A DNA stretch of 64,000 nt from Polynucleobacter rarus. GTDB lineage: Bacteria > Pseudomonadota > Gammaproteobacteria > Burkholderiales > Burkholderiaceae. How positions within the stretch are numbered: the stretch's first letter is position 1; every line of letters starts with the position of its first letter. Made by a program: the position numbers and the translations under genes. Below the pieces are notes generated by a model, which did no database searches, had not been told where the DNA came from, and saw only the letters and a list, made by a program, of their open reading frames with translations. The stretch covers positions 2,157,955-2,221,954 of the forward strand of contig NZ_NTGB01000001.1 in the NCBI RefSeq assembly GCF_003072505.1. The letters are read 5' to 3'. Below are positions 34,441 through 43,425 of this stretch, piece after piece.

Positions 34441-34511
34441 GTAATTTAATGTCTCCATTTGTTATGCTTGCCATTAGATTTAGGAAACCTCATGAAAAGC
34501 AAAATTTTTAA

Positions 34512-35684
34512 TTAATTTCTGATGAGTTTTTCTTCAAACCAATTCCACATATCTGCGACCACTAGGGTTAAATAGTCTCTTTGGCAATGTTGTGAACCGC
34601 CTTCTTCCGCTGTATACACTCTGAAAGTTTTATCTTTCGAACCACAAGCATCAAATTGTTTTTGCGCGTCAGATAAAGGTATTTGTTCATCCTCAGCACC
34701 GTGCACTAGTAAAAATGGACAGGTCATTTCTTGCATCACACCGTCTAAAGTGAATGGCTTTAGGACCTCTAATGATTGTTCTAAAGTGTCCACGCCTAAA
34801 ATCCAATTAATGTGATGACCCGGTACGGATAAGGAGGTTTTAAACTGTGCTTCAATCCGCCCTTTCCAAGTTTGGTAGTAATCCCACTGTGCACCCCAAG
34901 CAATACAAGCTTTATAACGCGTATCTTTCGCAGCACACCTTGGTGCGTAATAACCACCCAGACTAATCGCCACAATCCCAATTTTGTCCGCATTGACATC
35001 TGAGCGAGTTTCTAGATAATCAATACAAGCACTACCGGCGACTTCATAGTCATAACGTAAATATTTTTGTCTAAACCGAATCGCTTCACCTGTTCCAGGG
35101 CCGTCCATAATTAATACGGAGAAGCCGCGTTTAATCAGGTCTGGAACACCGCGCATAAACTGAATTTCTTTAGTAACGTCAAGACCATCAAAATACACAA
35201 TACAAGGATTTTTTTCAGTTGTGCTGTGTTCTGCATGCACGAAATAGCCTGGCAAACTGCCGTCTTCGTAAGGCACTTCCACAATTTCGATACGGTAGTC
35301 GGTATGTTTAATAAACTCTCTAAAACAATCAATCCCACGCTGAAAAATATCTAAAGCGCGCTCATCTTTCGGCGTTCTAAAGCGTTCAGCCATATGATAA
35401 TAATTAGCAGCACGCTGATAAGCATGGGCAGCTGAATAGTGATAATTCTTGCTAGCGAATTGCTCTGCATAAGCTCTCACACCATCAGCCACTTCAGTCA
35501 CAGCTGTAAACCATGCCTCATCATCGTCAGCAGATTTGCCTTTTAATTTGGTACCAATTTTGTGTAACTCCCCAATTTCAGAGCCGCCGTAAGGAGCCGC
35601 GCTGAGCATATTGATAAAGGCAGCTGACCAGCGATAGTTGCCAGGAAAATACATAAAATAAGGAGGATCTTTTTTTTCTGACAT
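34512..35684 (-). CDS. FrsA-like alpha/beta hydrolase (DUF1100-type)
   Basis: About 390 residues from the ATG at 35684, with AAAGGA 7 bp upstream; the TTG two codons earlier is not needed. Helical N-terminal cap (about 1-120, YHYSAAHAYQRAANYYHMAERF), then the alpha/beta core: MDGPGTGEAIRF, nucleophile Ser in GIVAISLGGYYAPR (about 227), acid in LLVHGAEDEQIP (about 320) and His in GGSQHCQRD (about 365). The layout matches FrsA-like and 2,6-dihydroxypseudooxynicotine-type C-C or ester hydrolases. Cytoplasmic. A distant paralogue lies at 43426, at the other end of the same operon. Confidence 0.87.
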   Translation of the reverse strand: MSEKKDPPYFMYFPGNYRWSAAFINMLSAAPYGGSEIGELHKIGTKLKGKSADDDEAWFTAVTEVADGVRAYAEQFASKNYHYSAAHAYQRAANYYHMAERFRTPKDERALDIFQRGIDCFREFIKHTDYRIEIVEVPYEDGSLPGYFVHAEHSTTEKNPCIVYFDGLDVTKEIQFMRGVPDLIKRGFSVLIMDGPGTGEAIRFRQKYLRYDYEVAGSACIDYLETRSDVNADKIGIVAISLGGYYAPRCAAKDTRYKACIAWGAQWDYYQTWKGRIEAQFKTSLSVPGHHINWILGVDTLEQSLEVLKPFTLDGVMQEMTCPFLLVHGAEDEQIPLSDAQKQFDACGSKDKTFRVYTAEEGGSQHCQRDYLTLVVADMWNWFEEKLIRN

Positions 35685-35710
35685 GTTCAATTCCTTTTAA
35701 ATTAAAGAGT

Positions 35711-36763
35711 TCATTCGTGAATATTGGCAACTTTTGCAAGTTCAGTATTTCTGTTTAAATCTTGTTGTAAGAAGTTTCTAAAACCTTCCGGAGTGATATT
35801 TCCTGGCTCATGTCCCTGACCAGTAAATAACTCTTGGTTTTCTTTTAATGCCATCTTTTGTGACAAAACTTCATAAATTTTTTGGGTAATTGCGCTCGGT
35901 GTTCCCTTAGGAGCAAGAATGCCGTTCCAGTTATAGCTTGAATAATTAGGCAGACCTTGCTCTGCCACTAAGGGCAAATCAGGCATTACAGTAGACCGTT
36001 TATCAGCAGTAGCGCCAATGGCAACTAACTTGCCTTGCTTTACATAGGTAGTGCAACCTGCTAATTGTGTAATTGCAATTTGGATATGACCAGCAATTAA
36101 ATCATTGAGATACTGTGAAGTTCCCTTATAAGGAATATGATTCATGCTAATACCAGCTTGATAATTAAAGCGCTCCATCCCCAAATGACCAACCGTCCCA
36201 ACACCTGGTGAGCCATAATTGACCTTACCTGGATTCGCTTTTACATAGGCAATAAATTCTTTGACATTTTTTGCTGGCACAGAAGGATGAACGGTAAGAC
36301 AACTAGCAGTTCTGGCAATCAGCATAATCGGCACAAAGTCTGTCATGGTCTGATAAGGCATTTGCGATTTAATGCCTGGAGCCACAGTCAATGGTCCGGG
36401 ATTGCCGGCCAGTAAGGTATAGCCATCTGCTGGGCTCTTCGCGACCTTATCCGTTCCCGTCACACCTCCTGCCCCAGCTATATTTTCAACAATAAAGGCT
36501 TGTCCTAAAGCATTACTTAATTGCTCTGCCGCCCACCTGGCTTGTACATCGGTAGGCCCACCTGCTGTAAAAGGCACGATAATTTTCACTGGCCGATTCG
36601 GGTAGTTCAAAGACGAATTGGATTGTGCAAGAGCAGTTTGCCAAAGACCCATGACACCTAAGGCCATCAATAAGCCCAGATAATTACTCAACCGGGTGTT
36701 GTGATGCTTTATTACCAACCATTTTGGTAGGACTTTAATTTGGAATAGAGATGGTAATTTCAT
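35711..36763 (-). CDS. Bug/TctC-family periplasmic receptor, long N-terminus
   Basis: 350 residues. The signal has an unusually long basic n-region (about 28 residues, KVLPKWLVIKHHNTRLSNY) before the hydrophobic core LGLLMALGVMGLWQTALAQ. Family motifs follow: VPFTAGGPTDVQARW, VENIAGAGGVTGTD, HIPYKGTSQYLNDLIAGHI. No clear ribosome site for the ATG at 36763, and no later start with an intact signal is seen. It is one of two consecutive Bug genes between the two hydrolase types. Confidence 0.9.
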   Translation of the reverse strand: MKLPSLFQIKVLPKWLVIKHHNTRLSNYLGLLMALGVMGLWQTALAQSNSSLNYPNRPVKIIVPFTAGGPTDVQARWAAEQLSNALGQAFIVENIAGAGGVTGTDKVAKSPADGYTLLAGNPGPLTVAPGIKSQMPYQTMTDFVPIMLIARTASCLTVHPSVPAKNVKEFIAYVKANPGKVNYGSPGVGTVGHLGMERFNYQAGISMNHIPYKGTSQYLNDLIAGHIQIAITQLAGCTTYVKQGKLVAIGATADKRSTVMPDLPLVAEQGLPNYSSYNWNGILAPKGTPSAITQKIYEVLSQKMALKENQELFTGQGHEPGNITPEGFRNFLQQDLNRNTELAKVANIHE

Positions 36764-36785
36764 GAGGATGATTTTTACTCGCTAC

Positions 36786-37763
36786 CTAATCTAATTTGAT
36801 ATTCGCTTGCTTGACTACTTTGACATAGGTATCGACTTCGCTTTTCATAAACTTACCGAAATCCTCAGAACTATTGCCAATAGGGGTGGCTAATGCCTGC
36901 GCAAATCGGTCCTTTACCTCTTGTGATTGCAATGCTTTCGCAGCAGCTTGTTGTAACTTTGCTACGATTGGTTTTGGTGTAGCGGCTGGCGCTAACAAGC
37001 TCCACCAGGCAACCGGTTTAAAGTCTGGATAACCCGCCTCAGCAAAGGTCGGAATATCCGCGAGAACACCATCACCTCTTTTTTCTAAACCAATAGCAAT
37101 CGCCTTTACTTGTTTTGATTTAATAAAAGGCATTGAAGAGGGCAAAGTATCAATGAAACAGTCGACCTGACCACCAATTAAATCAGTCATCGCAGGCGCA
37201 CTGCCTTTGTAAGGTACATGAATCATTTTAATATTCGCAATGGTACTAAACCATTCTGTTACGAGCTGAGCAAAACTACCAACGCCATAACTAGCAAAGG
37301 TTAAAGGTTTTGTTTTTTCTCTACTTTTAGCAAGAGCTACAAACTCTTCCAGCGTATTGACGCCTAATTTGGGATTGATTAAAAAGGCCAAATAGGTATC
37401 TGCTACTCGCGTAATAGGAGCAAAATCTTTTAAAGGGTCATATGGAATTTTAGGATTCAAGGCATAGTTTGTTGCAATGGTGCCAGTCGTGGCAAACACA
37501 ATCGTATACCCATCAGGTGCGGATCTTGCCACGTAATCCATCGCAATCATGCCAGAGGCGCCTGGTTTGTTATCGATGATTACGGGTTGACCTAAGAATT
37601 CAGAAAACTTTTGCTCAAGTGGTCTAGCAATAGCGTCCGATCCGCCGCCTGCCGCTGTTGTCACAACCAGTCGGACAGGCTTATTCGGGAAGTTCGTAAT
37701 AGCATCTTGCGCAAATGACAAATGAACGAAAAGACCCAGTACTAACATCAATATACGCTGCAT
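36786..37763 (-). CDS. Bug/TctC-family periplasmic receptor
   Basis: 325 residues with a short signal MQRILMLVLGLFVHLSFAQ. The ligand loop is VTTAAGGGSDAIARP, with PF replaced by TT but GG and Asp kept, then IDNKPGASGMIAMD and HVPYKGSAPAMTDLIGGQV. The changed loop entry suggests a ligand unlike that of its neighbour. It lies 38 bp downstream of the CocE-like gene at 39484 and 22 bp upstream of the next Bug gene. Confidence 0.92.
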   Translation of the reverse strand: MQRILMLVLGLFVHLSFAQDAITNFPNKPVRLVVTTAAGGGSDAIARPLEQKFSEFLGQPVIIDNKPGASGMIAMDYVARSAPDGYTIVFATTGTIATNYALNPKIPYDPLKDFAPITRVADTYLAFLINPKLGVNTLEEFVALAKSREKTKPLTFASYGVGSFAQLVTEWFSTIANIKMIHVPYKGSAPAMTDLIGGQVDCFIDTLPSSMPFIKSKQVKAIAIGLEKRGDGVLADIPTFAEAGYPDFKPVAWWSLLAPAATPKPIVAKLQQAAAKALQSQEVKDRFAQALATPIGNSSEDFGKFMKSEVDTYVKVVKQANIKLD

Positions 37764-37801
37764 GCTTTACTCACTTTCTTAAAAAATGAACAACCTCATC
37801 A

Positions 37802-39484
37802 TTAAACTTTTGGAATAATTGGTAAGTACAAGAATGACTCATATTTACCCCCTGTGTAAATCGTATTAGTACCCGTGTTGTAATCCGCGTGGTAGTGTAA
37901 ATAGCCACTACTACCTATTCCGTCTCTAGGCTGAACATCAAGGCGTAATTGATGACCTTTGGCGAAGACCATTGAGGTTGGCCAAATTTCAACTTGGACT
38001 TGGACGATTTCACCTGGCGTTAAACGCAGGCGTCTTTGATGACGGTGGTAAGGACGATAAGGTAATGATTTTTCAACATCAAGTTCCCGATGGGAAACAC
38101 GTAGCCAGCCTTTTGCAACCGGTACAGGAGTTCCTTGTTGGCCAGTTTCTAATAGTTCTTTACCATTTTCATCAAAGTGACGAATCGTCAAGAAGAGATC
38201 CATATCTTCAGAAGAACTCGATACCCACAAGGTAGCACTTAAAGGGCCAGTGATTTCTACATCTTCAGTCATTGGGGGCGTAAAAAATGAAACGCCCATA
38301 TCAGGCTTAATTCCACCCCCCATCACTTGCGATGAAGCGGCAGAAGTAGAACCCATTGATCCCATACCAGTTGCAGCGTAAGAACATTGTGCTTCTACGC
38401 TTGGATTAGTTTGGGTCAAGTCACCTTTGAGAGGGACAGCTGCAGGGTTCACACCTTGCAAATCTAAATACCATTTAGTCCACTGCGTTCTAGCAATTGG
38501 CCATTCATTTTCATTACGCCATACAACTTTATCGCCACCATGACGAATCGCTAATTTCACCGGCGGCTCTTGCATCACACCATTATCGATTCCTTTTAAC
38601 CAATAATCTAAAAAGCGCATTTGATCAGCGCGGCCATCTGCGGTATAAAACGGATGGACATGCGAGCCACTTTGCATTCTTAGCTTTTTGTTTGGATTGG
38701 AGCTCATCATATAGGCTTCGGTATTGCCTCGTAAGTGCAGACCCATACCTGTCCAGTTACCAACTGAATAAAAAGGAACCTTAATCTTTTCCCAGTCTGC
38801 TTGAGCCCCACTGAGCGCACCGCTATCTAAGTTGTTACCTAACCAAGTCGCTAAAACATTACGCTCCCATGGATTAGTAACCGTTTCTGATGCACGGCCG
38901 AGATGATGGTGTAATAAATGTGCAGTAAACCAATTCGTCATGAAGACATTTAAGATACCGCCATGATACAAAGCATCACGATAAATATCAGCAAAGCCTT
39001 CCCACGGAATAATTGCTTTAAGAGAAGGTGGTTGGTGGTTGGCGACAAACCACTGATTAATCGCGTAATAAGAAATGCCTAACAAACCAACATTGCCATT
39101 ACACCAAGGCTGCTTCGCTGCCCATTCAATCGCGTCATAGTAATCGATCGACTCTGCCATTGACCAAGGATCACATTGTCCTTGTGATTTACCAGATCCT
39201 CTACCGTCTACTCTTACACTAACATATCCCTCTGGTATCCAAATTTCTGGGTTGACTGTTTCCCAGTTCATAAACTCATTGCCAGTCTCTTCAAGGCTGG
39301 GTGGCGTCACCCACAATTTATCTTTTTGATACGGGCCTAAATTAAGAATCGCAGGATATTTACCTTCCCCTTTAGGGCGAAAAACATCCGCTTTTAATAA
39401 AGCGCCGTCGCGCATGGCGACGTCTACATTTTTTTCTAATAAAAAATGGGGGTGTTCTTGTAATTCGTATTGAGTAGTTGTCAT
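37802..39484 (-). CDS. CocE/NonD-family alpha/beta hydrolase
   Basis: 560 residues; same two-domain plan as the proteins at 8388 and 39495. RDGALLKADVFRP at the N-terminus, nucleophile Ser in GLLGISYYAINQW (about 143), and C-terminal jelly roll ending TNTIYTGGKYESFLYLPIIPK. The acid-strand region reads VPFYSVGNWTGMGLHLRGN, again without the GWxD aspartate. An insert rich in Gly/Ser/Met (TGMGSMGSTSAASS, about 365-380), absent from the two paralogues, lies at the domain border. 10 bp downstream of the other CocE-like gene, so the two are co-transcribed and diverged duplicates. Confidence 0.9.
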   Translation of the reverse strand: MTTTQYELQEHPHFLLEKNVDVAMRDGALLKADVFRPKGEGKYPAILNLGPYQKDKLWVTPPSLEETGNEFMNWETVNPEIWIPEGYVSVRVDGRGSGKSQGQCDPWSMAESIDYYDAIEWAAKQPWCNGNVGLLGISYYAINQWFVANHQPPSLKAIIPWEGFADIYRDALYHGGILNVFMTNWFTAHLLHHHLGRASETVTNPWERNVLATWLGNNLDSGALSGAQADWEKIKVPFYSVGNWTGMGLHLRGNTEAYMMSSNPNKKLRMQSGSHVHPFYTADGRADQMRFLDYWLKGIDNGVMQEPPVKLAIRHGGDKVVWRNENEWPIARTQWTKWYLDLQGVNPAAVPLKGDLTQTNPSVEAQCSYAATGMGSMGSTSAASSQVMGGGIKPDMGVSFFTPPMTEDVEITGPLSATLWVSSSSEDMDLFLTIRHFDENGKELLETGQQGTPVPVAKGWLRVSHRELDVEKSLPYRPYHRHQRRLRLTPGEIVQVQVEIWPTSMVFAKGHQLRLDVQPRDGIGSSGYLHYHADYNTGTNTIYTGGKYESFLYLPIIPKV

Positions 39485-39494
39485 ATTCTTGATC

Positions 39495-41237
39495 TTATTT
39501 TTTAGGGATAACAGGTAATAGTAGGTAAGGTTTCATTTCATTTGAAAAATGAAGGGTATTTACGCCACCAAAAATGTCCGCTGGACGATCCTTAGGGTTG
39601 CGATGTAAGAAAGGACCTACACCTTTCATCGGATAGGGAGCGTGAGCAACACCTGCATCAGTGCCGTCATATTCGTAATCTTTACCACGCACGTTTAAAC
39701 CCAGTTGATAGCCTGCTGGAATCACAATACTTGTTGGCCAAATTTCTACATCTAACTCGACGGGTTGATTTGGTGTTAGTGGCCAGTCTTCGTCATGGGT
39801 ATGCCATGGACGATAGGGTTTTGATTTGTTGGGGTCTGTTTTACGATGCGAAGCTCTTAACCAGCCTAAACCGATTGGTGTGCGTGGATCATTAGAGCCA
39901 ATAAATGCTACTTCTTTACCAGTCGGATCATAAAGTCTTAATGCTAAGAAAATATCCGCATCATTCGTCTCTGAGGACAACCAAATTTTAGCGGCAACTG
40001 GTCCAGTAATTTCGACGTCCTGAGTCTGAACTGGTGTCAAAAAGGTAATACCGTCACCTTGTGTGTCGAAAGACATTTGTGCAGTAGCTGCTTGCACCAC
40101 TGGATTGATTTGCATCGCAGCTGGGTCTAAATAATAAGGGGTCCACTGAGTGCGAGCAAGTGGCCATTCATTTTCGGCACGTAATTCAAACTTTTCACCC
40201 GGTGAACGAATGTTGAGAGAAACCTTAGGTTGCTTATCCCAACCAGAATTTTCACCTTTGAGGAAATGTGCAAAAAACTGTCTTTGTAAACCAGCACCGT
40301 AACGACTATAGAAGTGGGTGAAATGCGTATCACCGTGAACTTCTAACCATTTTTGGGAACTTCCTGCAGCGAGGTAGCCTTCAAAGTTTCCGCGCGTATG
40401 TAATCCTTGTCCACCCCAATTGGCAGCTGATAATAAGGGGACATCAATTTTTGAAAAATCAGGTGAGCGTGATACATAAAATTCGTCCATCCACTCATGA
40501 TTTAAAGCTTGCATATCTGGGTCAGCACGATTTGCAGTCAGTTCTTCAGCGCTTAAAGTTTCTGGCCCACAAACTGTATCCCCGGTCACAAAACTTCTAG
40601 CTCCACGGTCACCTACTCCGTGTTGCACACTGACAACTTGCCTAGGAAACCAATCTCCCAAGAAGTCACTTAAGATACCACCGTGACGACATAGTTCACG
40701 ATAAAAATCAGAAGAACCTTCCCAAATACATAAGGCAGCTAAATGTTTTGGCTTGGTAGCTGCAACGGTCCATTGATTCATCGCGTAATAAGAAATACCG
40801 TTCACGCCAACCTTACCATTTGACCAATTTTGTGTACCAGCCCATTCAATACACTCATGAAAATCTTCGGTCTCTAGAGGAGACCAACAATCAATTACAC
40901 CCGGTGATCTACCAGCGCCTCTAGAGTCAACGCGCACACAAGCGTATCCATCCGGTACCCAAACTTCAGGATCAACGAGTTCCCAATTTTGATATTTATT
41001 TGAGGTATCTGTCAAAATTTCCGGTACTGCTTCTTCTAATCTAGTCCACTGACTTTTATAGCCCGTTCTAAAATCAAGTCCTTTTGCATAAGGTCCGTAA
41101 GTAATAATGACGGGATGCTTACCCTCGCCAATCGGTCTAAAGACATCAGCTCTCAAAACTGTTCCGTCTTTCATCAAAATAGGCGCATCCCAATCAATTT
41201 GCATGCCGTCACGAATTTCGCTTTTCATCAAGTCCAT
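39495..41237 (-). CDS. CocE/NonD-family alpha/beta hydrolase
   Basis: 580 residues and clearly the closest paralogue of the protein at 8388 (same length, near-identical blocks such as DVFRPIGEGKHPVIITYGPYAKGL and NWGGQGLHTRGN). Nucleophile Ser in GVNGISYYAMNQW (about 148), C-terminal domain with IPAGYQLGLNVRGKDY. The classic catalytic Asp is absent from the GNW/ANW loop. No signal peptide. It follows two Bug receptor genes and precedes the 37802 paralogue. Likely hydrolyses an ester or amide brought in by one of the receptors. Confidence 0.9.
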   Translation of the reverse strand: MDLMKSEIRDGMQIDWDAPILMKDGTVLRADVFRPIGEGKHPVIITYGPYAKGLDFRTGYKSQWTRLEEAVPEILTDTSNKYQNWELVDPEVWVPDGYACVRVDSRGAGRSPGVIDCWSPLETEDFHECIEWAGTQNWSNGKVGVNGISYYAMNQWTVAATKPKHLAALCIWEGSSDFYRELCRHGGILSDFLGDWFPRQVVSVQHGVGDRGARSFVTGDTVCGPETLSAEELTANRADPDMQALNHEWMDEFYVSRSPDFSKIDVPLLSAANWGGQGLHTRGNFEGYLAAGSSQKWLEVHGDTHFTHFYSRYGAGLQRQFFAHFLKGENSGWDKQPKVSLNIRSPGEKFELRAENEWPLARTQWTPYYLDPAAMQINPVVQAATAQMSFDTQGDGITFLTPVQTQDVEITGPVAAKIWLSSETNDADIFLALRLYDPTGKEVAFIGSNDPRTPIGLGWLRASHRKTDPNKSKPYRPWHTHDEDWPLTPNQPVELDVEIWPTSIVIPAGYQLGLNVRGKDYEYDGTDAGVAHAPYPMKGVGPFLHRNPKDRPADIFGGVNTLHFSNEMKPYLLLPVIPKK

Positions 41238-41280
41238 AAGTTATCTTTCTAAGAGGTAATAGTAATTTTTATCGAATCAT

Positions 41281-42288
41281 TTAATTGTTAATAGCATCGC
41301 CCATTTGCGCGACTAAGCCTTTCCACTTCACACGATCTTTGACTAAAAAAGCGGTGAATTCATTCGGTGGAATTTTTGCAACTTCAAAACCATTGAAGTC
41401 AATGACTTTAGAAATGTATTCATCAGAATGAACAATTTCCCAAATATTTTTGGCCAAGAGATTGGTCACTTCCACGGGTGTTTTTGCTGGCGCCACAATC
41501 CCAAACCAACCACGTGATTCGTAGTTCGGAAAACCAATCTCAGCAAAGGTTGGCACATCTGGTAATGATTTATTTCGCTCAGGGCCAGCAACGGCGAGCG
41601 GCCGAATCTTGCCCGCTTTAATAAAAGATAAAGGGCCAGCAACCGTTGACATCATGACTTGTACATTACCAGCTACTAAATCCGTAATCGCAGGCGGGGC
41701 ACCTGTATAAGGGACATGGGTCATTTTAATATTGAGTACACGACTCAATGACTCAAGAGCGACGTGGGTTTGACTTCCCATCCCAATCGAAGCATAGACT
41801 ACTGAGTTAGGAGCTTTCGCTGCAATCGTTTGCAACTCTTGTACAGATTTTGCTGGGAAGCTAGTACCGACAAACAACAATTGGCTCAACTGCGCAACCA
41901 TGGTCACACCAGCAAAGTCTTTGGCAGGGTCATACGGTAAACTTTTTTGCGTCGCAGGGGCGAGCGACATCCCCGCATCACTAGCAAATAATAATGTGTA
42001 TCCGTCTGGATTAGACTTCGCAACAAACTGTGAAGCAATCGCGGCGTTTGCTCCTGGTTTATTTTCCACAATCACTGCTGTGCCTAATCTCTTGCTGAGA
42101 GATTCAGCTAAAGGTCTTGCTAATGCGTCAGCTGGGCCGCCTGCATTAAACGGCACAATGATTTTAATTACACGGTTTGGGAAGTTGGCTGAGCTTGCTT
42201 CACTTTGTGCTTGAGCATTGATAACAAACAACTGACTCAATGCAAGTAGCAATATTGATGGTAAATATTTTTTGGTCAAACACTTCAT
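41281..42288 (-). CDS. Bug/TctC-family periplasmic receptor
   Basis: 335 residues, Sec signal about 1-28 (LPSILLLALSQLFVINAQA). VPFNAGGPADALARP, VENKPGANAAIASQ and HVPYTGAPPAITDLVAGNV are canonical. Its start shares one base with the stop of the preceding Bug gene (TAATG), so two receptors are made in a fixed ratio, which is notable since TTT systems need only one. Upstream of the CocE-like gene by 43 bp. Confidence 0.92.
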   Translation of the reverse strand: MKCLTKKYLPSILLLALSQLFVINAQAQSEASSANFPNRVIKIIVPFNAGGPADALARPLAESLSKRLGTAVIVENKPGANAAIASQFVAKSNPDGYTLLFASDAGMSLAPATQKSLPYDPAKDFAGVTMVAQLSQLLFVGTSFPAKSVQELQTIAAKAPNSVVYASIGMGSQTHVALESLSRVLNIKMTHVPYTGAPPAITDLVAGNVQVMMSTVAGPLSFIKAGKIRPLAVAGPERNKSLPDVPTFAEIGFPNYESRGWFGIVAPAKTPVEVTNLLAKNIWEIVHSDEYISKVIDFNGFEVAKIPPNEFTAFLVKDRVKWKGLVAQMGDAINN

Positions 42289-43346
42289 TATTTCGCCTCT
42301 AGTCCAATTGCTTTAACAATCGCACCATAACGTTCATAGTCTTTGCGATTGAGTTGATCAAAATATTCTGCTGATTCCGTCACACCAATCAGTCCATAAC
42401 TAGGTAATTTTTCTTGAACTTCTGGTGACTTCATCGCTGCATTAATAGCTTGGTTTAAGCGATTCACGATGGCCATAGGTGTTTTGGCAGGGGCCACAAA
42501 ACCAAACCAACCATTCACCACGAAGCCAGGAACAGCATCGCTCAGTAAACTCACACCAGGCCACTGCTCAACTTTAGTTGAGTTCGTAATCGCTACGATA
42601 CGAATCTTTTCGCCTTTGGCAAGTCCTGCAAAACCAGAAATTCCATCAGCCCCGGCCATAATGGCACCCGAGACTAAATCACTCGCTATATTCGCAGTCC
42701 CCTTGTACGGAACGTGCGTGTATTCAAACTTGGCTTGACGCCTAAAGTCTTCAAACCAAAGGTGCGCAAAGCCACCTTCACCTGTGGTTCCTACCGTTAA
42801 TCGTCCCGGATTAGCACGCGCCCAAGTTACCATCTCAGATAGTGTCTTAAACGGGGCCGTTAAAGAACCCGCTAAGGCGTTATAGTTCCAAGCAGAAACT
42901 GCCACCGGAATAAAATCACGCAAGACATCGTATGGTAAATTTTTAATAGTATGCGGTTGGACCACCATCGGGCCGCCTTGTGAGGCACCAAAGGTATACC
43001 CGTCCGGATTGGCTCTCGCGATAGCGGCCATCCCAATTTGAGCGTAAGCCCCACCGATATTTTCAATATAAACGCTTTGCCCTAAGTCTTGTGACATCTT
43101 GGTTTGGACAAATCTGGCCACAATATCAAGAGTATTTCCAGGAGGAAATGGCACAATCAATTTAATTGGTTTATTCGGCCAATTGGGCGGTAAGGGTGCA
43201 AGGTTTTGGCTTGGAGTCTGACCAAAAGATTCTGGGACTCCATAGCTTGCAGCAAGCGTTGCCACACCCAATTTCATACCGAAATGGAGTGCGGAACGAC
43301 GTTCTTGATCAATGTTGATCAATTCTTCAATTGTCTTGCTTATCAC
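42288..43346 (-). CDS. Bug/TctC-family periplasmic receptor, Tat-like signal
   Basis: 352 residues. The N-terminus has a twin-arginine-like stretch ERRSALHFGMKLGVATLAAS after 15 residues and cleaves near SFGQ, so export by Tat is possible. The ligand loop is VPFPPGNTLDIVARF, where the second Gly of GG is Asn. Other parts: IENIGGAYAQIGMA, HVPYKGTANIASDLVSGAI. Translationally coupled to the next Bug gene. The changed loop again suggests a different ligand from its partner. Confidence 0.9.
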   Translation of the reverse strand: MISKTIEELINIDQERRSALHFGMKLGVATLAASYGVPESFGQTPSQNLAPLPPNWPNKPIKLIVPFPPGNTLDIVARFVQTKMSQDLGQSVYIENIGGAYAQIGMAAIARANPDGYTFGASQGGPMVVQPHTIKNLPYDVLRDFIPVAVSAWNYNALAGSLTAPFKTLSEMVTWARANPGRLTVGTTGEGGFAHLWFEDFRRQAKFEYTHVPYKGTANIASDLVSGAIMAGADGISGFAGLAKGEKIRIVAITNSTKVEQWPGVSLLSDAVPGFVVNGWFGFVAPAKTPMAIVNRLNQAINAAMKSPEVQEKLPSYGLIGVTESAEYFDQLNRKDYERYGAIVKAIGLEAK

Positions 43347-43425
43347 ACATGCCTCTCTATTTTTTGGTCTGTACTACTTTGTGTGTTTACTACTATTGTC
43401 GATTTTCTTTACATCAATTTACAGC

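Noticed and set aside
41900..42214. Long open frames antisense to Bug receptor and hydrolase genes (for example 41900-42214, 47571-47846)
   Set aside because: They mirror strong genes on the other strand, have no ribosome sites and show composition expected of shadow frames.
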